NCBI RefSeq assembly: GCF_928368155.1
Contig: NZ_CAKMRU010000001.1
Location: 310,001-374,000 of the forward strand
DNA from: Anaerococcus ihuae
GTDB taxonomy: Bacteria; Bacillota; Clostridia; Tissierellales; Peptoniphilaceae
DNA: 64,000 nucleotides
Direction: 5' to 3'
The position numbers and the translations under genes were made by a program. This document shows positions 11,662-20,175 of this stretch, in pieces. The notes beneath the pieces were generated by a model. That model made no database searches. It saw only the letters and a program-made list of their open reading frames with translations, and was not told where the DNA came from. Numbering within the stretch: the first letter of the stretch is position 1; every line of letters starts with the position of its first letter.

Positions 11662-11739
11662 AATACACTATCCCTTTTAGACAATATTCCAATTAGCCTT
11701 ATTAATTCAAAACTATTGTATTAGTAATTATAACTGATG

Positions 11740-11770
11740 TATAATAAAAATGCAATGATAATTATTATCG
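11740..11770 (+). promoter_or_regulatory. Cargo 1 promoter with Fur-type box
   Basis: TATAAT at 11740-11745 has a weak -35 (TTGTAT, 11716-11721, 18-bp spacer). TGATAATTATTATCG at 11756-11770 matches the Bacillus 7-1-7 Fur box TGATAATnATTATCA at all fixed positions but the last. It lies where a bound repressor would block the start of transcription of the ABC/ECF operon, so iron-dependent repression is likely (inference). Confidence 0.7.
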
Positions 11771-11814
11771 TTCAGGCGAATTTGAATCTAATAGGAATAT
11801 TAAAGGAGGAAAAT

Positions 11815-13569
11815 ATGAAAATTTATAAAAGGCTTTTTTCCTATGTGCCTGAAGAAAAACATAATGGATATATAGCAGTTTTTTTATCAGCACTATCTGC
11901 ATTTCTAATGGTGTACGGATATTCGTTACTGTATAAACTTTTAAGAAGTTCAATTGTTGAAGGGGATTTATTAGTAGCTAGGACTTTGTCCATTCAAGCT
12001 GTCTTATATTTGACGATAGGGGCACTAGTTTACTTTTTGTCAAACTTTTTTTCTCATAAACTTGGATTTCACTTAGAAACTAATTTAAGAAAAAAAGGTA
12101 TAGATGGACTTACAGGAGCAAGTTTTCGCTTTTATGATTTAAACCCATCTGGAATTATAAGAAAAACTATTGATGACAATGCAGCTAAAACTCATACGGC
12201 AGTAGCACATATGATACCAGATAACTCTCAAGCTTTTTTAATTCCAGTATTATCTTTAATACTTGCCTTTTCTATTAGTAGCAGAGTGGGATTAGTTATT
12301 CTTATACTAACAATAGTAGGGGCTCTTATTTTAAAGAACATGATGGGTGGAGGAGAGTTCATGGAATACTACCAAAAATCCTTAGAAATTTTAAGTGGTG
12401 AAACAGTTGAATATGTCAGAGGCATGCAAGTTGTTAAAATATTCGGAGCTACTGTAGAGTCTTTTAAAACTCTTTATAAGGCGATTAAGGATTATTCTAA
12501 GTATGCTCTTGATTACTCAATTAGTTCTAAAAAACCTTATGTTCTATATCAATGGATATTTTTTGGAATTATTGCAATTTTGTCTATCCCTTTAGTTTTT
12601 ACCATAAATAAAGTTAATAATGCTAATTTGCTTATTGTTGAACTATTCATGATTTTGTTTTTAAGTGGAGTAATGATGGTTTCATTTATGAAAATTATGT
12701 GGGCTAGTATGAACATCTTTAACGCTAGGTATGCTGTAGATACTTTAGAAGACTTATATAAAAAAATGAATGAAGATAAATTAAGTTATGGAGAGATTAG
12801 TGATTTCAAAAACTATAATATAGAGTTTGAAAAAGTGAATTTTTCTTATAATGAAAACAAAGTACTAGAAAATTTATCTTTTAAATTAGAAGAAGGAAAA
12901 AAATATGCTTTGGTGGGTCATTCAGGATCAGGTAAATCGACTATTGTAAAGCTATTATCTGGTTTTTACAAAGTAGATAGTGGCAGTATAAAGATTGGAG
13001 AGAGACCCTTAGAATCTTATAGTAAGGATGCTCTAATAAACACAATTTCTTTTGTTTTTCAGGATAGCAAACTTTTTAAGACATCTATTTACGAAAATGT
13101 TGCTCTTGCTAATAGAAAGGCAAGTAGAGAAGAAGTTATGAAGGCTATGGAACTTGCCGGTTGTAATGTTATTTTAAATAAGTTTCCTGAAAGGGAGAAT
13201 ACCATGATTGGCTCAAAAGGAGTCTATTTATCAGGAGGAGAAAAACAGAGAATTGCTATTGCGAGAGCCATGCTCAAGAAATCTAAAATTGTAATTATGG
13301 ATGAAGCTAGTGCTTCTATTGATCCAGACAATGAGTATGAGCTTCAAAAGGCCTTTAAAAACCTTATGAAAGATAAAACAGTTATTATGATTGCCCATAG
13401 GATGAGTAGTATTCGTTCTGTTGATGAAATTTTAGTTTTAGAGAATGGAGAAATAATTGAAAGAGGCAGTGATCAAGAACTTATTTCAAAAGGTGGAAAA
13501 TATAAGGAATTATTAGAGCTTTATGACAGTGCAAATCAATGGAGGGTTAAAGATGAGGAAATTTTATAA
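11815..13569 (+). CDS. ABC half-transporter 1 of cargo 1 (exporter fold, YbtP/IrtA-like)
   Basis: A 584-residue protein with six predicted membrane helices followed by an ATPase domain: Walker A GHSGSGKST, ABC signature LSGGEKQR and Walker B IVIMDEAS. The fold is the type I exporter fold, but pairs of such proteins beside an AraC regulator and iron box resemble YbtP/YbtQ and IrtA/IrtB, which import metal-siderophore complexes. A start at 11815 is chosen because AAAGGAGG lies 7 bases before it; an upstream in-frame ATG at 11737 would place the promoter inside the gene. It overlaps the next gene by 17 bp, so the two are expected to form a heterodimer. The substrate is not known; export of a drug or peptide is the alternative. 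Confidence 0.85.
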   Translation: MKIYKRLFSYVPEEKHNGYIAVFLSALSAFLMVYGYSLLYKLLRSSIVEGDLLVARTLSIQAVLYLTIGALVYFLSNFFSHKLGFHLETNLRKKGIDGLTGASFRFYDLNPSGIIRKTIDDNAAKTHTAVAHMIPDNSQAFLIPVLSLILAFSISSRVGLVILILTIVGALILKNMMGGGEFMEYYQKSLEILSGETVEYVRGMQVVKIFGATVESFKTLYKAIKDYSKYALDYSISSKKPYVLYQWIFFGIIAILSIPLVFTINKVNNANLLIVELFMILFLSGVMMVSFMKIMWASMNIFNARYAVDTLEDLYKKMNEDKLSYGEISDFKNYNIEFEKVNFSYNENKVLENLSFKLEEGKKYALVGHSGSGKSTIVKLLSGFYKVDSGSIKIGERPLESYSKDALINTISFVFQDSKLFKTSIYENVALANRKASREEVMKAMELAGCNVILNKFPERENTMIGSKGVYLSGGEKQRIAIARAMLKKSKIVIMDEASASIDPDNEYELQKAFKNLMKDKTVIMIAHRMSSIRSVDEILVLENGEIIERGSDQELISKGGKYKELLELYDSANQWRVKDEEIL

Positions 13570-15271
13570 AAAACGCTTTTGTCTGACTGATAAAGGGGCT
13601 AAAGATCTCACTAAATCTACTATATCAAGTTTCTTGGTCTACTGTATTAATATGGTTCCTGCCTTTATTTTAATGATGTTAACAGATGAGCTTCTTTTGA
13701 AAAATGTTAAAAGCCCTTATTTATATTTTGGTGTTTCTGTTGTTACATTAGTATTAATGTATGTTTTGTTAGCCAAAGAATATGATGATCTTTATACTAC
13801 AACTTATGAAGAGAGTGCTAATTTAAGAATAGATATTGCAGAAACTCTATCAAAACTTCCCCTATCCTACTTTTCAAAACATAATTTATCAGATATATCT
13901 CAAACGATTATGGCAGATGTGGAAAAAGTAGAACACGCTATGAGTCATTCAATACCTAAAGTAGGAGGAATGGTTTTATTTTTCCCACTAATTGGAATTA
14001 TGTTAATGATAGGTAATTTTAAGATGGGGCTTGCAGTAATGATCCCAACTATTTTAAGTTTTATACTAATACCTATTGCTAAAAAGTCGCAGGTAAAAGG
14101 AAACAAGAAATATCACAAGGTACTTAGAGAAAACTCAGAAAAATTCCAAGAAACCATTGAACTTCAACAAGAAATAAATAGTTTTAACTTATCCGATGAA
14201 GTGAGGTCTTCGTTATATATGCAGATGGATGAAAGTGAAAAAATACATCTTAAAGTTGAACAAGGCTCTCTTTTTGTAATGGGTTTATCCTCTGCTCTTG
14301 GCTTTGTAAGTATTGCAGTAGTTAGTTTTGTTGGGATTAGCCTTATTCTATCTGGGGAGATTGACATTTTATATCTCTTAGGTTATTTAATGGCTGCCAT
14401 AAAGATAAAAGATATTTTCGATTTATCAAAAGAAGGATTATTAGAAGTGTTCTATATAGATCCAAGTGTTGAAAGGATTAGGGAGATTAAGGAAACAAAA
14501 ATTCAAGAGGGTAAAGATGTAGAACTGAATATGTTTGATATAGTCTTTAAAAATGTAGCTTTTTCTTATGATGATAATCAGGTTTTAAAGAACATTAGCT
14601 TTACTGCGAAACAGGGAGAGGTAACGGCTCTAGTTGGAGCTTCTGGATCTGGAAAGACAAGTATATTAAGATTAATATCAAGATTATATGATTATGATAA
14701 AGGTCAAATTTTAATAGATGGAAAGGATATAAAAAACATTTCCACAGATTCTTTATTTAAGAAAATATCTATTGTTTTTCAAGATGTTACTTTATTTAAC
14801 TCATCTATATTAGAAAATATTCGTATAGGTAAAAAAGATGCCAGCGATGAAGAAGTTGTAAAGGCAGCTACCCTTGCAAATTGTATGGATTTTATTAATA
14901 AACTTCCTAATGGGTTAGATACAGTTATAGGAGAAAATGGGTCAGAGCTTTCTGGTGGTGAAAGACAAAGACTTTCTATAGCTAGAGCCTTTCTGAAGGA
15001 CGCACCAATACTTATATTAGATGAAATATCAGCAAGTTTAGATGTGGACAATGAAAAGAAAATCCAAGAGTCTTTAAATAATTTAATTAAAGATAAAACT
15101 GTTGTAATCATTTCACACAGAATGAAATCCATAGAAAATGCTGACAAGATAGTAGTTCTTGAAAACGGAAGAGTAGAAAGCGAAGGTAAGCATGAAGAGC
15201 TTTTACAAAAATCAAAAGTTTACAAGAATTTAATAGAAAAAACAAAAATGGCAGAAGAATTTATTTATTAG
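13553..15271 (+). CDS. ABC half-transporter 2 of cargo 1 (exporter fold, YbtQ/IrtB-like)
   Basis: A 572-residue partner of the preceding half-transporter: N-terminal membrane domain with about six helices, then Walker A GASGSGKTS, Q-loop IVFQDVTLFNSS, signature LSGGERQRLSIARAF and Walker B ILILDEIS. The catalytic Glu follows the Walker B Asp, so this site should hydrolyse ATP. The start at 13553 has GGAGGG 6 bases before it; the longer frame from 13523 would overlap the previous gene more deeply and lacks a ribosome site. Ten bases separate its stop from the ECF S-component gene. With the upstream partner it should form one heterodimeric transporter in the cytoplasmic membrane, probably for iron or metal chelate uptake (inference). 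Confidence 0.85.
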   Translation: MRKFYKKRFCLTDKGAKDLTKSTISSFLVYCINMVPAFILMMLTDELLLKNVKSPYLYFGVSVVTLVLMYVLLAKEYDDLYTTTYEESANLRIDIAETLSKLPLSYFSKHNLSDISQTIMADVEKVEHAMSHSIPKVGGMVLFFPLIGIMLMIGNFKMGLAVMIPTILSFILIPIAKKSQVKGNKKYHKVLRENSEKFQETIELQQEINSFNLSDEVRSSLYMQMDESEKIHLKVEQGSLFVMGLSSALGFVSIAVVSFVGISLILSGEIDILYLLGYLMAAIKIKDIFDLSKEGLLEVFYIDPSVERIREIKETKIQEGKDVELNMFDIVFKNVAFSYDDNQVLKNISFTAKQGEVTALVGASGSGKTSILRLISRLYDYDKGQILIDGKDIKNISTDSLFKKISIVFQDVTLFNSSILENIRIGKKDASDEEVVKAATLANCMDFINKLPNGLDTVIGENGSELSGGERQRLSIARAFLKDAPILILDEISASLDVDNEKKIQESLNNLIKDKTVVIISHRMKSIENADKIVVLENGRVESEGKHEELLQKSKVYKNLIEKTKMAEEFIY

Positions 15272-15281
15272 GAGGATTAGA

Positions 15282-15869
15282 ATGAATAATAAAAAGTTAA
15301 AAGGAAAAGACGTTATTACGATAGGTATATTTACTGCAATATATTTTGCAATCAATTTTGGGTTTATGGTTTTAGGCGGTCTTCATCCATTAATGTGGAT
15401 ACTTATGCCTGGCTTTATAGCTTTGGTTGGATCTATACCATATATGATTATGGTTCAAAAAGTAAAAAAAACAGGAGCAGTCATAATAATGGGAGCTATT
15501 GTTGCTATAATATACTATTTAACTGGTCAGTTTAGTTTAATAATAATTGCATCATTAGCAATTGCTAGTATTTTGGCAGAAGTGATAAGATACCTATCAA
15601 AGTATGACAGTTATAAATGGAATTCACTTTCATATGCTTTCTTTTCATTAGGTATGATAGGTTCTCCAGCACAAGTATGGATTCTAAAAGATGAATTCAT
15701 ATCAAAAATTCTTAAAATGGGGATGCCAGTAGATTATGTTAATATATTAAAAACTTTTATTAACACACCGATGTTAATTGTATTAATTGTAACACCATTT
15801 GTTTTTGGATTATTATCTTGTGGGATTTTAAAATCATTTCTATATAAAAATTTTGAGGCGAGAAATTAA
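15282..15869 (+). CDS. ECF transporter S component, MptD/TIGR02185-like (cargo 1)
   Basis: A 195-residue, very hydrophobic protein with about six membrane segments. Its size, a Gly-rich first half (FGFMVLGGLHPLMWILMPGF) and its place before T and A components identify it as a substrate-binding S subunit of an energy-coupling-factor transporter, of the group annotated as MptD or TIGR02185 whose substrate is not defined. A GGAGG ribosome site lies before the ATG. A paralogue with the same neighbours lies at 28749. With the downstream T and A proteins it should form a dedicated (group I) ECF importer. No riboswitch is seen upstream, so no vitamin can be assigned. Confidence 0.8.
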   Translation: MNNKKLKGKDVITIGIFTAIYFAINFGFMVLGGLHPLMWILMPGFIALVGSIPYMIMVQKVKKTGAVIIMGAIVAIIYYLTGQFSLIIIASLAIASILAEVIRYLSKYDSYKWNSLSYAFFSLGMIGSPAQVWILKDEFISKILKMGMPVDYVNILKTFINTPMLIVLIVTPFVFGLLSCGILKSFLYKNFEARN

Positions 15870-15870
15870 A

Positions 15871-16527
15871 ATGTTCAAGCGATTAAAATTAGATCCTAGA
15901 ACCTCAATAATATTGCTTTTATTAGTAAATATATTTTTCTTTAAAAGTAGATCGTTGGCAAGTGAATTAATTTTAATGAGCTATTTGTTGATTATTTTGA
16001 CAGTTTGCGGAAATTTTAAACCGGGATTAAAAGTATATTTAACTTTTATTACTTTTTTAATAATAAATTATTTTGTTTTTCCCCATTCGCCCAAGTGGAT
16101 TGTAACGACATTTATTGTACCTGTTTCTTATGCAAGGAAGATTTTTCCTTGCATAATGGCAGGAACATTGTTATACAAAACGGTGACCGTAAGAGGAATT
16201 GCAGGAGTTTTTAGAAAATTTAAATTCTCAGAAAATTTTATTTTAGCATTTATGATAACTTATAGATATTTTCCCACATTAAGACAAGATATACATTGTG
16301 TTAGAGAATCAATGAAGATTAGGGGGATTAGTATGATTAAAAACATGGATATATTTGTTGTACCTATAATAAATTCTGCAATTGATATGTCTGAAGAGTT
16401 ATCTAAGGCAGCTGTAACACGAGGAGTCGAGAATCCAGGTAGAAAAACAACTATAATTGATTTTAAATTCACTGTTTATGATGTATTAGTTATTTTATTT
16501 GTTGTTTTAATTATGGTTATATTTTAG
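15871..16527 (+). CDS. ECF transporter T component (cargo 1)
   Basis: A 218-residue membrane protein, the transmembrane coupling subunit of an ECF importer. About five hydrophobic segments surround a cytoplasmic region that carries two Arg-Gly coupling motifs, MKIRGIS and VTRGVEN, which contact the ATPases in this family. The start at 15871 is chosen over an in-frame TTG at 15853 because GAGGCGAG lies 8 bases before it; the TTG would be part of the end of the S gene. It lies between the S and A genes of one operon with a short gap on each side, so it should couple ATP hydrolysis to the adjacent S subunit. Confidence 0.82.
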   Translation: MFKRLKLDPRTSIILLLLVNIFFFKSRSLASELILMSYLLIILTVCGNFKPGLKVYLTFITFLIINYFVFPHSPKWIVTTFIVPVSYARKIFPCIMAGTLLYKTVTVRGIAGVFRKFKFSENFILAFMITYRYFPTLRQDIHCVRESMKIRGISMIKNMDIFVVPIINSAIDMSEELSKAAVTRGVENPGRKTTIIDFKFTVYDVLVILFVVLIMVIF

Positions 16528-16537
16528 GTGAGTTAGA

Positions 16538-17926
16538 ATGGGTTATGTAAATATAAATGATGTATCTTGTACCTCTAAAACGGGATATAAAATATTAAAA
16601 GGGATCAACTTAAATGTTGAAAAAGGCGAATGTATTCTACTTATGGGACTAAGTGGTTCAGGCAAAACGTCATTGACTAAATTAATAAATGGAATTATAC
16701 CACATTTTGAAGAAGAAACTGATTTTGTTGGTGAAGTTTTAATAGAGGGAGAATCTACTAGAAATATATCACAATATAAAATTTCAGAAAAAGTTGGTTC
16801 GATATTTCAAAATCCAAAATCTCAATTTTTTAATTCTGATGTTGAGGGAGAAATTGTATTCGGTCTTGAAAATATGGGAATTGATCCAGAGTTAATAAAA
16901 AAAAGCTTTAAAAAAACTATCAATAATTTAAATATAGATAGATTATTAGGTAAAAATGTCATCTCATTGTCGAGTGGGGAAAAACAAATTTTAGCTTTTG
17001 CATCTATTTTTGCATTAAACACAGATATTGTCGTATTGGACGAACCATCTTCAAATCTTGATATGGATACAATTGAAACGATAAAAAATAATATTGAAAT
17101 ATTTAAAAAAGAAGGGAAGACAATTATAGTTGCAGAACATCGACTATATTATTTAAAAGACATAATTGATAAAGCATATTATATAGACAAAGGCATAATT
17201 AAGGATTGTTTCACACAAGAAGAGATAAAATCATTTAATTCAAAAAAAGAAGATAATCTCAAAATTAGAACCTTATCTACTCCGAAGTTGGAAGTTCTTG
17301 AAAAAGAATTTAATAAAAATGATGAGTATTTATGCGAAGATTTATCGTATACAATAAATGGAAATTTCATATTTAAAGATATTAATATTTCTTTGAATAG
17401 AGGTGAAGTATTAGGTATAGTTGGGAAAAATGGTATAGGAAAAACAAGTTTATTAAAATGCATTTCAGGACTTATAAAGAAAAATACAGGAAGTGTTTTT
17501 TTCAACAATAAACTCTTAAATAATAAAGATAGATTAAAAAACACATATTTTGTAACACAGGACATTAATTCACAATTATTCACTCGAAGCGTAAAAGAAG
17601 AATGTGAATTAAATTTACCTGAGGATAAATTAAATCAGGTAGATATAGTTCTAAATAGGCTTGGATTAGATAAATATAAAGATAAGCATCCAATGTCGCT
17701 TTCAGGAGGACAAAAACAAAGGTTAACAATTGCCTTAGCTCTACTTTCAAATAAAGAAATCATAATCTTTGATGAGCCTACAAGTGGTTTAGATTTCAAA
17801 AATATGATAATTGTATCAGAAGCTATAAAAGATTTGGCGAAAAAATCCAATAAAGTTGTAATTGTTGTTTCGCATGATTATGAGTTTCTAAATACGGTAG
17901 CGGATGGAATATATGAAATGATGTAA
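16538..17926 (+). CDS. ECF transporter duplicated ATPase (A components fused, cargo 1)
   Basis: A 462-residue protein with two ABC ATPase domains in tandem, as in ECF transporters where A and A' are fused. Domain 1 has Walker A GLSGSGKTS, the variant signature LSSGEKQ and Walker B VVLDEPSSNLD. Domain 2 has Walker A GKNGIGKTS, signature LSGGQKQR and Walker B IIFDEPTSGLD. Both retain the catalytic Glu. GTGAG precedes the ATG by a few bases. It is the last gene of cargo 1; the sequence after it is decayed relaxase DNA and no strong terminator is seen until 18190. The first-domain signature differs from LSGGQ, which is common in these fusions. Confidence 0.87.
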   Translation: MGYVNINDVSCTSKTGYKILKGINLNVEKGECILLMGLSGSGKTSLTKLINGIIPHFEEETDFVGEVLIEGESTRNISQYKISEKVGSIFQNPKSQFFNSDVEGEIVFGLENMGIDPELIKKSFKKTINNLNIDRLLGKNVISLSSGEKQILAFASIFALNTDIVVLDEPSSNLDMDTIETIKNNIEIFKKEGKTIIVAEHRLYYLKDIIDKAYYIDKGIIKDCFTQEEIKSFNSKKEDNLKIRTLSTPKLEVLEKEFNKNDEYLCEDLSYTINGNFIFKDINISLNRGEVLGIVGKNGIGKTSLLKCISGLIKKNTGSVFFNNKLLNNKDRLKNTYFVTQDINSQLFTRSVKEECELNLPEDKLNQVDIVLNRLGLDKYKDKHPMSLSGGQKQRLTIALALLSNKEIIIFDEPTSGLDFKNMIIVSEAIKDLAKKSNKVVIVVSHDYEFLNTVADGIYEMM

Positions 17927-17951
17927 CATCAATAATTAAAATCTTAATTAC

Positions 17952-18046
17952 TGTTTCAATTTTCTTTATTTTACCGAATAATTATTGCCTATTATCAGCA
18001 GATTTTTTGTTAGCCCATTGCGTTATGTGATTGAATTCTTTGTTTT
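17952..18046 (-). pseudogene. Decayed relaxase gene fragment
   Basis: About 95 bp aligns without gaps to the relaxase gene at 22925-23019 (same orientation), sharing long blocks such as GTTTCAATTTTCTTTATTTT and ATCAGCAGATTTTTT. Many substitutions remove any open frame. It is a remnant of a second, diverged relaxase gene, probably left from another element when cargo 1 was joined. Just downstream (18094-18153) an unrelated 20-codon tail, reading PLTFDDLALRQIIEHVK then stop, looks like the end of another lost gene that I cannot name. Confidence 0.7.
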
Positions 18047-18170
18047 AGGTTCAATTGCTGAAAAATTCATAGTTTTGAATTTATATTTTTTTTCAAGGAC
18101 CACTAACTTTTGATGACTTAGCTTTGAGACAGATTATAGAACATGTAAAATAAGGGAAAATATAATAAAT

Positions 18171-18222
18171 GTACAGAGATATAAATATCGGCAGTCTTCG
18201 GACTGCCTTTATTTTTTTTGCT
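18171..18222 (+). repeat. 52-bp direct repeat, copy 2 (terminator segment)
   Basis: Copy 2 of the segment at 10534-10585, 51 of 52 bases identical. It retains the end of the SSB-like gene as non-coding sequence plus the full terminator, so it is a scar of duplication. Confidence 0.9.
18190..18219 (+). terminator. Rho-independent terminator (duplicate)
   Basis: GGCAGTC-TTCG-GACTGCC followed by TTTA and eight T, identical to the terminator at 10553-10582. It would stop transcription coming from the ECF ATPase gene. Confidence 0.92.
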
Positions 18223-18339
18223 ATATTTAAACAGATTGTATAATGACGTCATAAGTCGACTTAGGAAAATGTTGAAGATATTATTTTGTTAGTTCATGAT
18301 TAGGATATCTGAATATATTTAAATCAAGAAATCTTGATG

Positions 18340-18493
18340 TTATATAACATATAATGTAATAAGTAGATGATTATATAGAGGCATCAATAGTCTAAATAAG
18401 AATACTTAGAAAAATACAATTAAGCTATTGACGTCTAATACTATACGACATATAATATAGACGAGGATACTATATGACATATAGCATAATAAG
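18340..18493 (+). repeat. Three operator-like repeats upstream of PadR
   Basis: Copies at 18340-18363, 18441-18464 and 18470-18493 share the core TATA-y-r-ACATATA; copies 2 and 3 are 29 bp apart and one covers the -10 box. The core is close to a palindrome (TATAT-GAC-ATATA), as expected for a dimeric PadR repressor that controls its own operon (inference). Confidence 0.55.
18428..18456 (+). promoter_or_regulatory. PadR operon promoter
   Basis: TTGACG (18428-18433), a 17-bp spacer, and TATAAT (18451-18456): near-consensus sigma-A promoter about 60 bp before the PadR start codon. The -10 box lies inside one of three related AT-rich repeats. Confidence 0.8.
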
Positions 18494-18515
18494 TTTAAAA
18501 GTGAGGTGATTGGGA

Positions 18516-18839
18516 TTGTTTGAAATAGATACTCGAGTTTTAGAGCTATGTGTTTTAATAGCAATTGATAAAGAAGATACATATGGGTACAAGTTGACTC
18601 AAGAGTTATCAGATGAATTTAATATTTCAGAATCTACCGTTTATCCAGTATTAAGAAGGTTGCAAAAATCCAATTATCTTGCAACATATAATAAATCCAT
18701 AAATGGAAGAAATAGACGATATTACACATTAACGGATGATGGAAAAAAAGAATTGGAGAAGCAATTAGAAAGCTGGTCAAAGTATAAAAATACAGTAGAT
18801 GATTTTATTATGAAAAGTAAGGAGGGTAAAGATGATTAG
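18516..18839 (+). CDS. PadR-family transcriptional regulator
   Basis: A 107-residue winged-helix regulator of the PadR family. The pattern YGYKLTQELSDEF, then STVYPVLRRLQKSNYL, then the wing GRNRRYYTLTDDGKKEL is diagnostic. I choose the TTG at 18516, 6 bases after AGGTGA, over the TTG at 18510, which is too close to that ribosome site. It overlaps the HAAS gene by 8 bp. PadR proteins beside HAAS/DUF1700 membrane proteins usually repress transporter operons and respond to small molecules or envelope stress. Three near-identical repeats in the promoter region are the likely binding sites. Confidence 0.9.
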   Translation: MFEIDTRVLELCVLIAIDKEDTYGYKLTQELSDEFNISESTVYPVLRRLQKSNYLATYNKSINGRNRRYYTLTDDGKKELEKQLESWSKYKNTVDDFIMKSKEGKDD

Positions 18840-19368
18840 GAAATCTTTTTTACAAACTTTGGATAAAAAATTAAAGAAATTTGATAATAGGGAAAGAGAA
18901 GAGGCAATTCTATTTTATTCAGAGATATTTGATGAAATGAATTTAGCGGATGAAGATCAAATACCAAATCAATATGATGTAAATAAAATTGCTAGGGATT
19001 TAAATTTATCTATGAAAATAGATAACTGGGAAGATGAAAATAGTTCGATTAAGAAAATTTTTAAAGGGATACCAATAATTACCTTAAGTATTTTATCACT
19101 ACCAACAATTTTGGTAGGATTAATAGTATTCTTGGCTTTATTGTTTACAGCTATTTTTTTAATAGCTGCTACTTATTTCACGGTAATCTTATTGGTTATT
19201 GTAACAGTAAAAAATTTCTTTTTAGGTGGATTTTCGATAGCAAGTTTATGTTTGCTACTGGGAGTAATACTTTTAGTTATTTCAGCAACAGGGATATTGA
19301 TTGAAATAATTAACCTAATTGGGAAATTAATAATAAAAAGAATCAAGGAAAGAAATATCAATAGTTAG
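18832..19368 (+). CDS. HAAS-domain (DUF1700-like) membrane protein
   Basis: A 178-residue protein. The first 70 residues are charged and carry the HAAS pattern: repeated aromatic/charged helices with REREEAILFYSEIFDEM followed by a segment ending in DLNLSMK. The rest contains three to four membrane helices. HAAS proteins accompany PadR regulators and DUF4097 proteins in Firmicutes envelope-stress loci; their molecular role is not settled. AAGGAGGGTAAAG precedes the ATG, which lies within the end of padR, so the two are co-translated. The following lipoprotein gene starts 14 bases after its stop. Confidence 0.8.
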   Translation: MIRKSFLQTLDKKLKKFDNREREEAILFYSEIFDEMNLADEDQIPNQYDVNKIARDLNLSMKIDNWEDENSSIKKIFKGIPIITLSILSLPTILVGLIVFLALLFTAIFLIAATYFTVILLVIVTVKNFFLGGFSIASLCLLLGVILLVISATGILIEIINLIGKLIIKRIKERNINS

Positions 19369-19382
19369 AAAGGGGTTTTAAT

Positions 19383-20168
19383 ATGAAAAAGAAATTATGG
19401 ATTACCTTGGCATTAGGTATGGTTTTAACTCTTGTCGGATGCAATATGGGAGGAAAACTGAACCTAAAATTATCTGAAGATGAATATTATATTGACAAAA
19501 ATGGGTTAGATCCTGTAGTGGCATCTAGTTATACAGGAACAGAAACATTTGAAAAAATCAAAGAATTACAAATTGATACAAATATTACAAATATAGAGTT
19601 AATATCCAATACAAGTGAAAATTACAATGTAGAGATTGAAAATTTAAAATCAGACTATGTGAGTCCTATAGAGGTCGAAGAAAAAAATGGCGTAATTAGT
19701 ATCTCTAACAAGCTATTAAAACAAAAACCAATAGGAATACTAGACGAAGAATCATCTAAATTGAAATTGGTAATTGAAGGACCTATCGAAAACATAGATA
19801 AGATTTCTATAAATGATAGAGTTGGTTCAATAAGTATTAAGAATGCAACGCTTAAGAATGTAAGCATTAAGGGTAATGCAATCGATATTGATCTTACTGA
19901 TTCAACGATTAACAAATTAAATCTTGATTTAGAATTATCAGATTTAAGTATGAGCTCTACAAATATTAGTGATAGTAAACTAAATTTAAATAAATCTCGA
20001 ATATTTGGAGAAAAAAATGAGTTTAAAGGAGATAATATATTGAATTTCTCTATTGTTGAAGGCGAACTTGGTTTAAAAAATTATGATGAGATATTTAATC
20101 AAAATACGCCCAATAAAATAAAATTAGAAGGTAAACTAAATAGATTTGAATTTATCAATGAGAGGTGA
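19383..20168 (+). CDS. DUF4097-like lipoprotein
   Basis: A 261-residue lipoprotein: a Lys-rich start, hydrophobic segment and the lipobox LVGC place it on the outer face of the membrane. The body is a run of beta-strand repeats with alternating polar and hydrophobic residues (IDLTDSTINKLNLDLELSDL is one), the pattern of DUF4097 beta-helix proteins that usually follow HAAS genes. AAAGGGG precedes the ATG. The role in the locus is unknown; an extracytoplasmic sensor or scaffold for the downstream ABC transporter is possible. The next gene begins 7 bases after its stop. Confidence 0.75.
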   Translation: MKKKLWITLALGMVLTLVGCNMGGKLNLKLSEDEYYIDKNGLDPVVASSYTGTETFEKIKELQIDTNITNIELISNTSENYNVEIENLKSDYVSPIEVEEKNGVISISNKLLKQKPIGILDEESSKLKLVIEGPIENIDKISINDRVGSISIKNATLKNVSIKGNAIDIDLTDSTINKLNLDLELSDLSMSSTNISDSKLNLNKSRIFGEKNEFKGDNILNFSIVEGELGLKNYDEIFNQNTPNKIKLEGKLNRFEFINER

Positions 20169-20175
20169 AAAGTTC

